Shown: positions 54,580 through 62,329, numbered from the stretch's first letter. The stretch: DNA of 64,000 nucleotides from Marinobacter nauticus (GCF_003634635.1 NZ_RBJB01000002.1:992001-1056000); one strand, 5' to 3'. Notes: generated by a model not told the origin, from the sequence alone. Made by a program: numbers and translations.

Positions 54580-55572
54580 TCATCGCAATACTGACCACCA
54601 AAAGACTCTTCCGATCACTCGCACATTGGCCGCCATCTCTTCAGCAGTCACTTCTTCAACTGGATGTTCACTCGCATTCTGGCTCACGATCTTGATACCA
54701 CCACCTGGTCGGCGGTGCAGATACTTCACCCGCAGCATGCCACCGTGGTCGATCGCGTAGATCTCGCCATCCTTAACTGTCTTATCGGCAGTGTTCACGC
54801 CAACACAAGTACCATCCGGCATGACCGGTTCCATGGAGTTACCGCGAACAAAGGCACAGGCCGCGGCTTCAGCTGGCACGCCGGCCCGGCTCAATGTGGA
54901 CTTTGCGAAACGTAATTTGGCGCCGTGATTCTCTATCACCTGAGTGGCGCCACCTCCGGCAGCCAGCTCGACTTCCCTGAACAGAGGCAACTCTACTTCA
55001 TCCTCATTCAATGGCGTGTTGCTGTCCCAGGCATCCATGTGGCCGAAGAACTCTAGCTCGTCCGCATTTTCCGGTCTCCGCTCTTCGGCGTTACCAGTCT
55101 GCTGTGACTTAGAAACATCAAGTTCTGCCCCCGGCTCGGGATAGCCCTCAATTTTAACTCGCGAGAGCAGCCAATCTGGCGCATGTAAGCCGCCGTCGGT
55201 TACTTCTTCAAACTCGTCTTCAGTAATGCCGAGCAGTGCCTCAATGCTTTGGCCAGCAGCCAGGCTTTCTCGAATACACTCAAAGAATGTCGCCTCCCAT
55301 CGATATCGAGCGTCATAACGCTCAAGTTCTTGGCGGGCCTTCTTCGCATCTTTGTCCATCATTGGGCCCTCACCAAGGATCAGCCACAAACTACTGACTC
55401 CCATTGCATCGGATAAGGCTTCCAATGTTTCCGTTCGAGGGTTCTGGCTAATGCCTTTCAAGATGCGCGAGATCGTCGGCTGAGGGACTCCGGATGCCTG
55501 AGCAAGCTTGTATTGGGTAACACCGCAGTGCGTCATCGCTCGCTGCAGTCGATCTGAGTAGTTTTCTTTCAT
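54580..55572 (-). CDS. Phage repressor, HTH plus S24/LexA-type self-cleaving domain
   Basis: The 330-residue protein has an N-terminal helix-turn-helix (MTHCGVTQYKLAQASGVPQ, PTISRILKG) and a C-terminal S24 peptidase domain with the catalytic Ser in VRGNSMEPVMPDG and the Lys in GGMLRVKYLH. An ELAAGGGA stretch about 120 residues before the Ser may be the cleavage site. It resembles lambda CI: RecA-stimulated self-cleavage would induce the prophage after DNA damage. The start at 55572 is chosen because a frame extending to 55662 covers the operators. The region between 120 and 180 is longer than in CI. Confidence 0.9.
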   Translation of the reverse strand: MKENYSDRLQRAMTHCGVTQYKLAQASGVPQPTISRILKGISQNPRTETLEALSDAMGVSSLWLILGEGPMMDKDAKKARQELERYDARYRWEATFFECIRESLAAGQSIEALLGITEDEFEEVTDGGLHAPDWLLSRVKIEGYPEPGAELDVSKSQQTGNAEERRPENADELEFFGHMDAWDSNTPLNEDEVELPLFREVELAAGGGATQVIENHGAKLRFAKSTLSRAGVPAEAAACAFVRGNSMEPVMPDGTCVGVNTADKTVKDGEIYAIDHGGMLRVKYLHRRPGGGIKIVSQNASEHPVEEVTAEEMAANVRVIGRVFWWSVLR

Positions 55573-55581
55573 GCCCAAATC

Positions 55582-55595
55582 ATACGCGCGCGTAT
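55582..55595. promoter_or_regulatory. Repressor/Cro operator (repressor side)
   Basis: ATACG-CGCG-CGTAT, ten bases before the repressor start, over the probable -10 region (TATACG) of the repressor promoter; suggests autoregulation. Confidence 0.75.
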
Positions 55596-55628
55596 AAGGT
55601 GCCGGTAGAAACATAAACGCATACCCTG

Positions 55629-55657
55629 TTGCGCAAACATATACGTTTGCGTATATT
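55629..55657 (+). promoter_or_regulatory. Early right promoter (PR-like)
   Basis: TTGCGC (55629-55634), 17 bases, TATATT (55652-55657), eight bases before the cro-like ATG. The operator at 55639-55656 fills the spacer and -10 box. Confidence 0.78.
55639..55656. promoter_or_regulatory. Repressor/Cro operator (right promoter)
   Basis: ATATACG-TTTG-CGTATAT with perfect 7-bp arms, differing from left operator 1 only in the four central bases. Confidence 0.78.
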
Positions 55658-55664
55658 CGCAAGC

Positions 55665-55883
55665 ATGACTAACACAACCTGCGAAAAAATCAGAAAGCTC
55701 GAAGCCAAAGGCTTATCGATTACCGAGATAAGCAGGCTCTCTGGTGTTCCTCAGCCCACTGTCTGGAGGATTGCCAGAAAGAAGCATGCTCACCCGCTCG
55801 AATGCACAGCTCGGAAAATTGATGACCTATACCGCCGAGAGTTTCATTTAGGACAGCCGCCAATCAATTCCGAGGTGGCTTGA
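55665..55883 (+). CDS. Cro-like repressor
   Basis: The 72-residue protein is almost entirely a helix-turn-helix: KLEAKGLSITEISRLSGVPQ then PTVWRIARKKH. The recognition helix SGVPQPTxxRI matches that of the repressor encoded opposite, as expected for a pair competing for the same operators. The start at 55665 lies eight bases after the -10 box, so the message is nearly leaderless and has no clear ribosome-binding site. A Cro role is inferred from position and helix. Confidence 0.82.
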   Translation: MTNTTCEKIRKLEAKGLSITEISRLSGVPQPTVWRIARKKHAHPLECTARKIDDLYRREFHLGQPPINSEVA

Positions 55884-55970
55884 TGTTCTTTATTGAACCA
55901 CACCATCGCTGGCGGAATACCCGCCTGACTATGGGTGGTTATTCATACAGGTATTTATGAGGAAGGACCG

Positions 55971-56261
55971 ATGGCAGCAATGACAAGAGACGTGAACACG
56001 AAAATGGCAGCGCCGACGCCCGAAGAGAGCCTTTCCGCTGCTGTCATGGTTTCGGTCCTGGGCGTGGGCAACGTTGGAGTGAAAACAAAGTTACAGGTTA
56101 TGTGGCCCTACTACGAGTTGGACGACGCTCTTGTAGCCAAAGAGGCCGCCCAGCTGCTTATAGATGCCCATACTGCTGCGCTAAAAGCACTGCCTCCTCA
56201 GCATCTTGAGCAGATTTGGAAAGATCGAGACGAACGCCTGTTTTCTGTTTGTGCTCCTTAA
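55971..56261 (+). CDS. Unknown early-right phage protein
   Basis: The 96-residue protein is rich in Ala and Met, with a middle segment VMVSVLGVGNVGVKTKLQV. It follows cro and stands where lambda has cII, but has no convincing helix-turn-helix. GGAAGG lies four bases before the ATG at 55971. Its last part overlaps an opposing frame at 56158-56388; both have plausible ribosome-binding sites. Function is unknown. Confidence 0.6.
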   Translation: MAAMTRDVNTKMAAPTPEESLSAAVMVSVLGVGNVGVKTKLQVMWPYYELDDALVAKEAAQLLIDAHTAALKALPPQHLEQIWKDRDERLFSVCAP

Positions 56262-56388
56262 CGACGCAATAGTAGAAGCCGTCGCCAGGCTCGATCACGT
56301 CACCAATTTTGACCGGAAATTCTGACTCGTAATGCCTCTCGCAGGCATCGTCCATATCGGACAGATAGTGAAGGCGGTACTTGAACAT
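56158..56388 (-). CDS. Unknown phage protein, convergent with the post-cro gene
   Basis: The 76-residue protein starts MFKYRLHYLSDMDDACE and has mixed beta and helix composition (VKIGDVIEPGDGFYYCVV). GGGAG lies six bases before the ATG. The final about 35 codons overlap the rightward gene at 55971-56261 on the other strand, so at least one of the two may be spurious. The codon pattern favours keeping both as candidates. Confidence 0.55.
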   Translation of the reverse strand: MFKYRLHYLSDMDDACERHYESEFPVKIGDVIEPGDGFYYCVVKEHKQKTGVRLDLSKSAQDAEEAVLLAQQYGHL

Positions 56389-56719
56389 AGTTTCTCCCTG
56401 AAAGAACTGAGGCTCAGGGAAAAGGATACACCAGATAAAGATTGATGAAGGCGCGAGCTGCAGCGCTATCAGAAGCAGCCGGTAACAGTCGCTGGCCAGG
56501 CGTAAGCCGAGGTGCCGACATTGCAGGTGGAGATAGGGACCACCGATAGAACGCCAGCAGCGTGGGCCAAAGGACCATCACGACCTCCGCCCCCGGTGAC
56601 CACGCTGACAGCCCGGAAAGACGGGCCGTATTCGAGAGGATCTTACTCCCATGAGCCGGGTGGCTTGGTCGATCTCCCTGGGCGTGTGAGCCAGGTAGAG
56701 CCCCCTCGAATTCAGTAGA
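56389..56719. other. 331-bp region with no convincing gene
   Basis: A GTG-started frame (56512-56718, 68 codons, Pro/Thr-rich) lacks a ribosome-binding site and cannot be trusted. I see no tRNA, operator dyad or terminator. Confidence 0.5.
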
Positions 56720-56884
56720 TCATTTGGCCTCGTCTTTCCCGGGGTTACTCACTACCTCGTAGATGGAGCGGAATGCGTCAGTAATGTACTCGATCTTGTG
56801 GTGATTAACGCTACCACTTTTCGAAAGATGAGCGATGAGAATGTCGGCAGCAATACGTTCGAAGGATTCTTTTTTGTCGGACAT
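56720..56884 (-). CDS. Small unknown phage protein
   Basis: The 54-residue protein starts MSDKKESFERIAADILIAHL and has a helical, charged sequence with two His in GSVNHHKIEYI. GGAG lies eight bases before the ATG. It is isolated between rightward genes, so its promoter is unclear. No family is recognised. Confidence 0.55.
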   Translation of the reverse strand: MSDKKESFERIAADILIAHLSKSGSVNHHKIEYITDAFRSIYEVVSNPGKDEAK

Positions 56885-57085
56885 AGAAGTCTCCATTTCC
56901 TTTGGATTGATGAGTGAAAAGAGTAGCAGACAATCCCGAATTGTTAAGGAGTCTCGGAGAATAGAACGCATGTGACGCCGGCGGGCCGGACCGACAAGAG
57001 AGATGGGCTCGGTTGTAAGAGCGTCCCGAGTCGCCACAAGAAAACGTGACACGTCACGAAAAATAAACCGGACAACGGAGCAGTC

Positions 57086-57499
57086 ATGCCGGAGAAATTG
57101 CAGATCACCTTACCCTGGCCGCCGAAGGCGCTCAGTCCGAATAGCCGCGGCCACTGGTCGAAGAAGGCCAGAGCCGCAGAACTCTATCGGTACACCTGCA
57201 AGATGGAATCGTTAGCAGTCATCCGGGAAGGCAAGTGGGACCTGCAGCCTATGCGTGATCTGGTCGCCGCTGGCGGTGAAATTCATATGTTCCTCGACTT
57301 CTGCCCGCCGAATCGCCGGCAACGTGACGACGACAATGTGGTTGCCGCGTTCAAGTCTGGCCGTGATGGGCTGGCGGATGCTATGGGAATCGACGATTGC
57401 CACTTTCGGACACACCCATTCCTGAAGCGCGACGAGATCGTTAAGCCGTTGGGCGAAGTGCGGGTGGTGATTACGGGGAAAGCGAAAAGTGAGGAATAG
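57086..57499 (+). CDS. RusA-like Holliday junction resolvase
   Basis: The 137-residue protein matches RusA: ITLPWPPKALSPNSRGHW near the start and the acidic DDDNVVAAFKSGRDGLADAMGIDD core carrying the metal-binding Asp residues. RusA cuts branched DNA during phage recombination or packaging. The initiator genes follow; the 57045-57058 dyad lies 27 bases upstream. Confidence 0.9.
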   Translation: MPEKLQITLPWPPKALSPNSRGHWSKKARAAELYRYTCKMESLAVIREGKWDLQPMRDLVAAGGEIHMFLDFCPPNRRQRDDDNVVAAFKSGRDGLADAMGIDDCHFRTHPFLKRDEIVKPLGEVRVVITGKAKSEE

Positions 57500-57662
57500 C
57501 CACTTCCTAATTTTTCCGACGCCGTAAGCAAATCGTTGCTTGGTTTTCTGAGTCTTCGCACATGGGGGTGTCTGTTACTCAGTAGCCAGCATCGGAAAAA
57601 ACTACCCGGCTTAAACGGTGCTGGTAACACCTGGCCGGGTTAATCGATGAAACGGAGTGATT
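57500..57662. other. Non-coding stretch with long-range inverted repeats
   Basis: TTTTTCCGA (57511-57519) and TCGGAAAAA (57592-57600) are 9-bp complements 72 bases apart. A second pair (CCCGG/CCGGG around 57605-57641) follows. No open frame is convincing. It might be a structured leader of the Rha/KilAC gene or a small RNA. Confidence 0.4.
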
Positions 57663-58403
57663 ATGACTGAATTAGCAACTGCCAGCAACGAACAGCAGAC
57701 CATGAGTAGCAAGGAGATTGCCGAGCTTGTGGAAGCCAGGCACAACGATGTGCTTGTGACGATTCGCCGACTATTTGATAAGGGCCTTTTACGATCATCT
57801 CGTAAAACCCATCGGATCCAAACCGGTGGGAGGCCGATAGATGTTTATCAGCTCACCGAGCGCGACACCCATTTAGTCGTTGCTGGATACAGCGATGAGC
57901 ACCGAGCGCGGGTTATTGATCGGTGGCAGGAACTGGAAGCGAAAGCCGCCCTACCCTCCTGGGCTCAAAACCTTAGCCAGGCCGCCCGGATCGCCCTCGA
58001 AGACCTCAGCACCCAGCTGGAGCACTTCAAAGACGAAACCCATCGCCTGAACGCCGTATGCAACGATCTGGCCGCGAATCTGAAGGCTGGGCTCACGCCG
58101 GTTGAGTTCTGTCGGATGCTCAACGGCGTCAACCTGAATCGGGTTCAGCCCCTCCTGGTTGAGCGCAAGCGGCTCCTGAAGACCCAGCACGGGTACCGGA
58201 GCGCCGCTGCATACCGCGACAAGCTTTTCACCGAACGCCGCTACCTGAACCGAGATGGCCGAACCTGCGAGAAGGTCGTGCTCACCCAGAAGGGCGCCAA
58301 GTGGCTCTATTCCCAGTACGAACAGGGCCAGCTCGAAATGCGCAGGGACTGGGATGGCAGATACACACACATGCTTTTCGATAACGAGGAAAAGGCCGCA
58401 TGA
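57663..58403 (+). CDS. Rha/KilAC-type phage regulatory protein
   Basis: The 246-residue protein has an N-terminal Rha-like segment (MSSKEIAELVEARHNDVLVT) and a C-terminal KilAC-like region (LTPVEFCRMLNGVNLNRVQ, KGAKWLYSQYEQG). Such proteins are antirepressors or replication-linked DNA-binding proteins. GGAG lies five bases before the ATG at 57663. It overlaps the next gene by ATGA, linking it to replication. Confidence 0.78.
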   Translation: MTELATASNEQQTMSSKEIAELVEARHNDVLVTIRRLFDKGLLRSSRKTHRIQTGGRPIDVYQLTERDTHLVVAGYSDEHRARVIDRWQELEAKAALPSWAQNLSQAARIALEDLSTQLEHFKDETHRLNAVCNDLAANLKAGLTPVEFCRMLNGVNLNRVQPLLVERKRLLKTQHGYRSAAAYRDKLFTERRYLNRDGRTCEKVVLTQKGAKWLYSQYEQGQLEMRRDWDGRYTHMLFDNEEKAA

Positions 58404-59401
58404 GCATCATCAACTTGATGGCGCGCCCTATCGCCTTCAACCGCGTCTTTGTTGATCTGGGCCTTGGCATGTGCGGTGCCATGATGTTGTCCCAGGCGCT
58501 TTACTGGCGCGCCAGAACGAGAGATCCGGAGGGCTGGTTCTACAAGTCCCAGACTGAGTGGCAAGCCGAAACCGGTATGACGAGGCGTGAGCAGGAGACT
58601 GCCCGCCGCCGATTGACCAAGGCCGGATTCCTTGAGGAACAGCGCAAGGGTGTTCCTGCCCGACTGTACTTCCGCGTGGACATCCATGCGTTGGAGACTG
58701 CGCTGGAAGAGCTTTCATCCAGTTTGGCGGAAAACGCCAATCAAGAATGTATCGAGAATGAAAACAACAGTTTGGCGGATTCCGCCAACCAAGATTGTAC
58801 GAACGGTGCAACCAGTATGGCGGAAAGCGCCAATCAAGAATGCGCAGAAGCGCCAGACAGTGATGGCGGAAAGCGCCAATCTATTACAGAGATTACTTCA
58901 GAGACTACAGCAGAGATTACGGCAGAAGGATTGTCCGGGCCTGATCGGCCGGACGCCTCCGGGCCCACTTCCGATGACAGTGCTACCGAACCAGACCGCC
59001 CTGACGCAGCTATCCAGAGCGGCCGGTACTGGGGAACTCAAGACGATCTCAACTTGGCGACGTGGATGTGGGAGCAGCTGGCGGAGCAGCTGGGCCAGGA
59101 CAAGCCCCGAGAGCCAAACCTTGCGCGCTGGGCGAATACCATCCGGCTGATGCGACAGCAGGATCGCCGGGAGCTGGTGCACATTCGGGCTCTATTCAAC
59201 TGGTGCCGTCAGCATGGCTTCTGGTCTGCCAATGTTCAGTGCCCCGACAAGCTTCGCGAGAAATGGTCTCAGCTTGCGGCTCAACGCAAGGCGGAGCGCC
59301 GAAAATCCCCAGAGCAGGCCGGGCTTGATCGAGCGGCAGAACTTCGACGGATCCACGAACAGCGCGCTGGCAACCAACGGGGGGCAATCTATGAACACTA
59401 A
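58400..59401 (+). CDS. Phage replication initiator (O-like), iterons inside
   Basis: The 333-residue protein has an N-terminal winged-helix part (GWFYKSQTEWQAETGMTRR, EQETARRRLTKAGFLEEQR), as in DNA-replication O-like proteins, a central low-complexity stretch made of repeats (SLAENANQEC, SLADSANQDC, SMAESANQEC), and a helical C-terminal half. Those repeats are encoded by four DNA iterons at 58721-58880, as in the lambda O gene. It overlaps its neighbours by four and eleven bases, so a P-like partner lies next. Confidence 0.82.
   Translation: MSIINLMARPIAFNRVFVDLGLGMCGAMMLSQALYWRARTRDPEGWFYKSQTEWQAETGMTRREQETARRRLTKAGFLEEQRKGVPARLYFRVDIHALETALEELSSSLAENANQECIENENNSLADSANQDCTNGATSMAESANQECAEAPDSDGGKRQSITEITSETTAEITAEGLSGPDRPDASGPTSDDSATEPDRPDAAIQSGRYWGTQDDLNLATWMWEQLAEQLGQDKPREPNLARWANTIRLMRQQDRRELVHIRALFNWCRQHGFWSANVQCPDKLREKWSQLAAQRKAERRKSPEQAGLDRAAELRRIHEQRAGNQRGAIYEH
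58721..58888 (+). repeat. Four dyad iterons, probable replication origin
   Basis: The repeated unit is AGTTTGGCGG-AAAA-CGCCAA with a CAAGAATGT tail. Copies start at 58721, 58769, 58814 and 58859, spaced 48, 45 and 45 bases. Each contains the dyad TGGCGG/CGCCA with a 4-base centre; the last copy has lost the tail. The spacing is a whole number of codons. AGAGATTAC-type direct repeats follow within 40 bases (to about 58920). Confidence 0.78.
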
Positions 59402-60065
59402 CGACCTGGAAGCCTTTGGCGATATGTGGGCCCAGGCTCATGAGATCTACGGTAAAAGCCCGGAGCCGAGAGTAGTTTACATGGTGTTTCAGTCCCTGAT
59501 CGGTTTCTCGCTGGCGGACATTGAGCGCGCCCTGTCCCGACACATTACCAACCCGGACACTGGCCAGTTCCCGCCAAAGCCAGCGGATATCGTTCGACTG
59601 CTCCAGGGCAGTAGCCAATCCGCCAGCGGTGAGGCATGGGCAAAGGTCGATCACGCGATCCGCTGCGTGGGCAATTACCGGTCAGTCGTTTTTGACGATC
59701 CCAAGATTCACGCGGCCATCGAACGCCTGGGCGGCTGGCTGAAGGTCAGCATGACTGACGACAAGGAATACCCGTTCCTCCGGAACAACTTCCAGAAGCT
59801 CTACCAGGGCTTCACGGTACAACCGCCGGAGTCGTTCCCTCGAAAGCTGGTCGGTACATGTGAGCACGAGAACAGCCAGCACAGCGGATTCAGGCGCGGG
59901 CGTGCACAAGATGAACCGGTAATGATTGGCAATGCGGAAAAGGCCCGGCAGGTGTACCAGGGCGGCGGCGACCTCGGCATCACTCATATCCACCAGCGAG
60001 GTACCCAGGAGTACCTGGAAAGCGCCATCGACAGCGGAGTTAAGAAACTCGGAGGCCTGCATTGA
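59391..60065 (+). CDS. Lambda P-like replication protein (helicase loader candidate)
   Basis: The 224-residue protein follows the initiator with an 11-base overlap. It resembles DUF6475-type phage replication proteins: NDLEAFGDMWAQAHEIYGKS and HITNPDTGQFPPKPADIVRLLQ. A C-terminal helical tail follows. The position matches lambda P, which loads the host DnaB helicase. Proof of helicase loading is not visible; identity rests on context and the N-terminal pattern. Confidence 0.72.
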   Translation: MNTNDLEAFGDMWAQAHEIYGKSPEPRVVYMVFQSLIGFSLADIERALSRHITNPDTGQFPPKPADIVRLLQGSSQSASGEAWAKVDHAIRCVGNYRSVVFDDPKIHAAIERLGGWLKVSMTDDKEYPFLRNNFQKLYQGFTVQPPESFPRKLVGTCEHENSQHSGFRRGRAQDEPVMIGNAEKARQVYQGGGDLGITHIHQRGTQEYLESAIDSGVKKLGGLH

Positions 60066-60382
60066 AGGAAGTAACGAAAAAGGCCGGCCCAGCGTTCAAT
60101 CAGGAGAAGCGACCGCTTAAGCCCTGCCCCCATTGTCATGGAGCGGGATTCGTGCAGTCGATGTTCTATCAGCTGCGATGCGACAACTGCGAGGCGTCCG
60201 GTGTTGTGTGCAAAGAGACCGGTGAAAGCCTGGCAATTGATGATCTGGTGATTCAGCTGCGGATCCGTCTGAACGATCGAAGCCAGCAGCTCAGATCCCT
60301 GCGCAAGCAGTTGGGAGAGCTCAGAAGCGGAGAAAGCGGCCGGGGTTATGGCGCTGGCGGATCACGGTACCACGGTGACTGA
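60062..60382 (+). CDS. Zinc-finger-like phage protein
   Basis: The 106-residue protein has two CxxC pairs (PCPHCHGAG and RCDNCEASG) of the DnaJ zinc-finger type, then a long helix (DLVIQLRIRLNDRSQQL). The start is a TTG at 60062 overlapping the previous stop. Its role in replication or DNA handling is unknown. Confidence 0.65.
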   Translation: MKEVTKKAGPAFNQEKRPLKPCPHCHGAGFVQSMFYQLRCDNCEASGVVCKETGESLAIDDLVIQLRIRLNDRSQQLRSLRKQLGELRSGESGRGYGAGGSRYHGD

Positions 60383-60383
60383 C

Positions 60384-60716
60384 ATGCTGAAGAAACCGAC
60401 ACCTATTCGATCAAACCACATTCGAAACGCTGCTCGGGGGCAAGCCTGCACCCTGCAGATCGTTGGCGTGTGTAACGGAGACTGGTCGACAACCGTGCTG
60501 GCTCACCTCCCGGATGAAAGCCACGGCATCGCCAGGAAGGCGGACGATCTGAGCGCCTGCTTCGCGTGTGACGCCTGTCATTCAGTCATCGATGGCCGAA
60601 TGAAGTGGCCACCCATGGAACGGGAGCACAAAGACTGGTACCTGCGCCGGGCACAGATGCGCACCTGGCGGGAATTGTTCGGTATGGGGGTGATCACGAT
60701 CAAGGGGGCGGCATGA
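60384..60716 (+). CDS. YbcO-type (DUF1364) phage nuclease-like protein
   Basis: The 110-residue protein has the DUF1364 layout: RSNHIRNAARGQACTLQI, a CN motif in VGVCNGDWST, HLPDESHG, and a zinc-ligating ACFACDACHSVIDG with EHKDWYLRR. YbcO proteins are HNH-like nucleases found in lambdoid phages. The start at 60384 follows GGTGA; a GTG at 60375 is an alternative. The gene is followed immediately by an overlapping small gene (ATGA). Confidence 0.8.
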   Translation: MLKKPTPIRSNHIRNAARGQACTLQIVGVCNGDWSTTVLAHLPDESHGIARKADDLSACFACDACHSVIDGRMKWPPMEREHKDWYLRRAQMRTWRELFGMGVITIKGAA

Positions 60717-60904
60717 CGCCAGAACAGCATAAGGCCGAATGCCTGGAACGCTGGGAGGCGCTTAAAGCTGAAGCCATGACCAAATGGGGATTGTTCCTGC
60801 GAAAGCGGATCAGTCGGGGGCAGCTGGAACAATGGCTGAGACAGCAGTCAGAAATGGACGAAAGAACAATACGCGCGATGTTCAACGGGATGCGGAGTAG
60901 GTAA
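60713..60904 (+). CDS. Small helical phage protein
   Basis: The 63-residue protein has helical, basic sequence (TPEQHKAECLERWEALKAE, then MDERTIRAMFNGMRSR). The ATGA overlap with the previous gene and the overlapping start of the next support it. Function is unknown. Confidence 0.62.
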   Translation: MTPEQHKAECLERWEALKAEAMTKWGLFLRKRISRGQLEQWLRQQSEMDERTIRAMFNGMRSR

Positions 60905-61428
60905 TGGCAGAACAGAATCGGAGAACAGCAGAGCAGAGACGAGCCCGGGAGGTCGCCCAACGGGAAGTGGACCGGTTCATTGCATACCTGCAGGGATTGG
61001 ACACCATCGACCAGATCGCGCACCAGGGCCGCAGCATTATGGGCATGTGGGCCGAATTTGAGGGCAAGCCGCCGTCAGGATCTGGATTTAGTGGGTTTTG
61101 CGTGCTGGCGGACAAACTGGAGAAGATCCGCATGCGTAACATGCCGGCAGAGTTTGCTAGGGCCTACGAGCGACTCAGAACAATGGCTTCCAAGTCCCCT
61201 AAGCGAGTAGATGCGTTGGTAGTAGATCGCTTCTACCGCGGCCGGACCAAGGTAGCGATAGATCCGTTTACAGAGAAAAGGCTCGAAATCCATTGGAATG
61301 ATGAGGCTTGCGGCCAACTTTTGGATTGCACGGCAAAAGTGTTTCAACGGCGAGTAACAGAAGGCTACAAGCAGCTCGAAAGTCTGCTTGAGGGATCAAA
61401 ACGTAAAACTTTGACGTCGGTGGCGTAA
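60904..61428 (+). CDS. Q-like antitermination candidate
   Basis: The 174-residue protein sits where lambdoid phages encode their late-gene antiterminator, just before the lysis region. The C-terminal part (FYRGRTKVAIDPFTEKRLE, then CGQLLDCTAKVFQRRVTEGY) looks like a sigma-region-4-like helix-turn-helix, as in ArpU/Q-type proteins. No zinc-finger of lambda Q is visible. Two terminators before the lysis genes give it a plausible job; direct evidence is lacking. Confidence 0.58.
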   Translation: MAEQNRRTAEQRRAREVAQREVDRFIAYLQGLDTIDQIAHQGRSIMGMWAEFEGKPPSGSGFSGFCVLADKLEKIRMRNMPAEFARAYERLRTMASKSPKRVDALVVDRFYRGRTKVAIDPFTEKRLEIHWNDEACGQLLDCTAKVFQRRVTEGYKQLESLLEGSKRKTLTSVA

Positions 61429-61568
61429 CGAGAATTCCCTTTGGAAGATGATTCTCAAGCGCTTATCAATAGTTCACACAAGTTTTACCAGGGCGCGCCA
61501 ACCTGCATTGAGTGGCTTAATCAATCCAGAATGCGTTAACACGGTGAATGTAGGTAATACTGCTCTAT

Positions 61569-61597
61569 TTGCAGAAATTGCACATTGCGCATACAAT
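61569..61597 (+). promoter_or_regulatory. Promoter of the RelE-like module
   Basis: TTGCAG, 17 bases, TACAAT, 33 bases before the antitoxin ATG. Confidence 0.7.
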
Positions 61598-61630
61598 TAC
61601 CGCCTGAATATACCTATTGAGGTTGATCCC

Positions 61631-61816
61631 ATGAGTGTTGCAGCTATGAGCTTTGTTGCAAACAAAGCTGATACCAAGTTAAAACGCACCACCAAAAAGA
61701 AGTCGCCGATCAACCGTGCTCGCATGGAACATGCCTTGAACAGCGGCGAAGCGACACAAATCCCCCACGGCCTCTCACGCGAAGAAATGCGCCAGTTCAT
61801 CCTTAACGCAAGTTGA
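61631..61816 (+). CDS. Candidate antitoxin of a RelE-like module
   Basis: The 61-residue protein is short, basic and hydrophilic (KLKRTTKKKSPINRARMEHAL), with a C-terminal LSREEMRQFILNA. Its size and position immediately before the toxin candidate (26 bases) fit an antitoxin. GAGG lies eight bases before the ATG at 61631. No DNA-binding fold is recognisable, so repression is uncertain. Confidence 0.6.
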   Translation: MSVAAMSFVANKADTKLKRTTKKKSPINRARMEHALNSGEATQIPHGLSREEMRQFILNAS

Positions 61817-61842
61817 GATTGCGTATAACAAGGATGTTCTGA

Positions 61843-62226
61843 GTGCAGTATACGGTCGACTTTCTTCCCAAATTCAAAAAAGAGTTCGCGAATTTCCCTC
61901 CAGAGCACCAAGACAAGGTGCTCGATTTCGTGAAGCAGTTCCAAATGCATGGACTTTCCGATTTCTCACTATACGAGGGGAAAGTAGCCCGAAGCGCCGT
62001 CCCCGGCACACCGGAATACTACTATGCGAGCTCGAATGACTTGTGGCATTACCACATCGGTATCCCGGCCTACACCCAGATCCATGGACGATACAAAACC
62101 TCGGACATGCTTCTACATTTCCAATGGCGAAACAAAGGTCCACATATCAGCCTCGTAGATATGTATGATCACTACACCAGCACTGGACGATTTTACCTGC
62201 CATCTGGTGATTACTTGGTTCGATGA
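61843..62226 (+). CDS. RelE/ParE-fold toxin candidate
   Basis: The 127-residue protein has the RelE layout: YTVDFLPKFKKEFANFP at the start, a middle basic helix (HQDKVLDFVKQF), and beta strands with Tyr/His/Arg residues (YYYASSNDLWHYHI, HGRYKTSDMLLHFQW). These proteins cleave mRNA on the ribosome or poison gyrase (ParE). The start is a GTG at 61843 with AAGGA eight bases upstream. The module interrupts the Q-lysis spacing usual in lambdoid phages, suggesting it was acquired as cargo. Confidence 0.65.
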   Translation: MQYTVDFLPKFKKEFANFPPEHQDKVLDFVKQFQMHGLSDFSLYEGKVARSAVPGTPEYYYASSNDLWHYHIGIPAYTQIHGRYKTSDMLLHFQWRNKGPHISLVDMYDHYTSTGRFYLPSGDYLVR

Positions 62227-62295
62227 TCACTACATATTGACATCAGGGGTCCAGTGGCTACACTATTTGCTAACTGGTCGAAATGACCCCAAACG

Positions 62296-62329
62296 AAACC
62301 GCCCTCCCCTAGGAGCTGGCGGTTTTTTT
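62296..62329 (+). terminator. Strong terminator before the lysis genes (first)
   Basis: Stem AAACCGCC/GGCGGTTT with inner CTCC/GGAG pairing, followed by seven T (ending 62329). Confidence 0.85.

Noticed and set aside
55572..55662. Longer N-terminus of the repressor
   Set aside because: It would be translated from the operator region; the shorter start gives a standard helix-turn-helix N-terminus.
56512..56718. 68-codon GTG frame
   Set aside because: No ribosome-binding site and Pro/Thr-rich low-complexity translation; kept only as a note to the gap.
58721..58888. Possible short CRISPR array
   Set aside because: Repeats are imperfect, each contains its own dyad, gaps are only about 15-18 bases and the whole stretch is translated in the initiator gene.
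61448..61630. Upstream extension of the antitoxin frame
   Set aside because: It runs through the promoter at 61569-61597; the ATG at 61631 has a ribosome-binding site.
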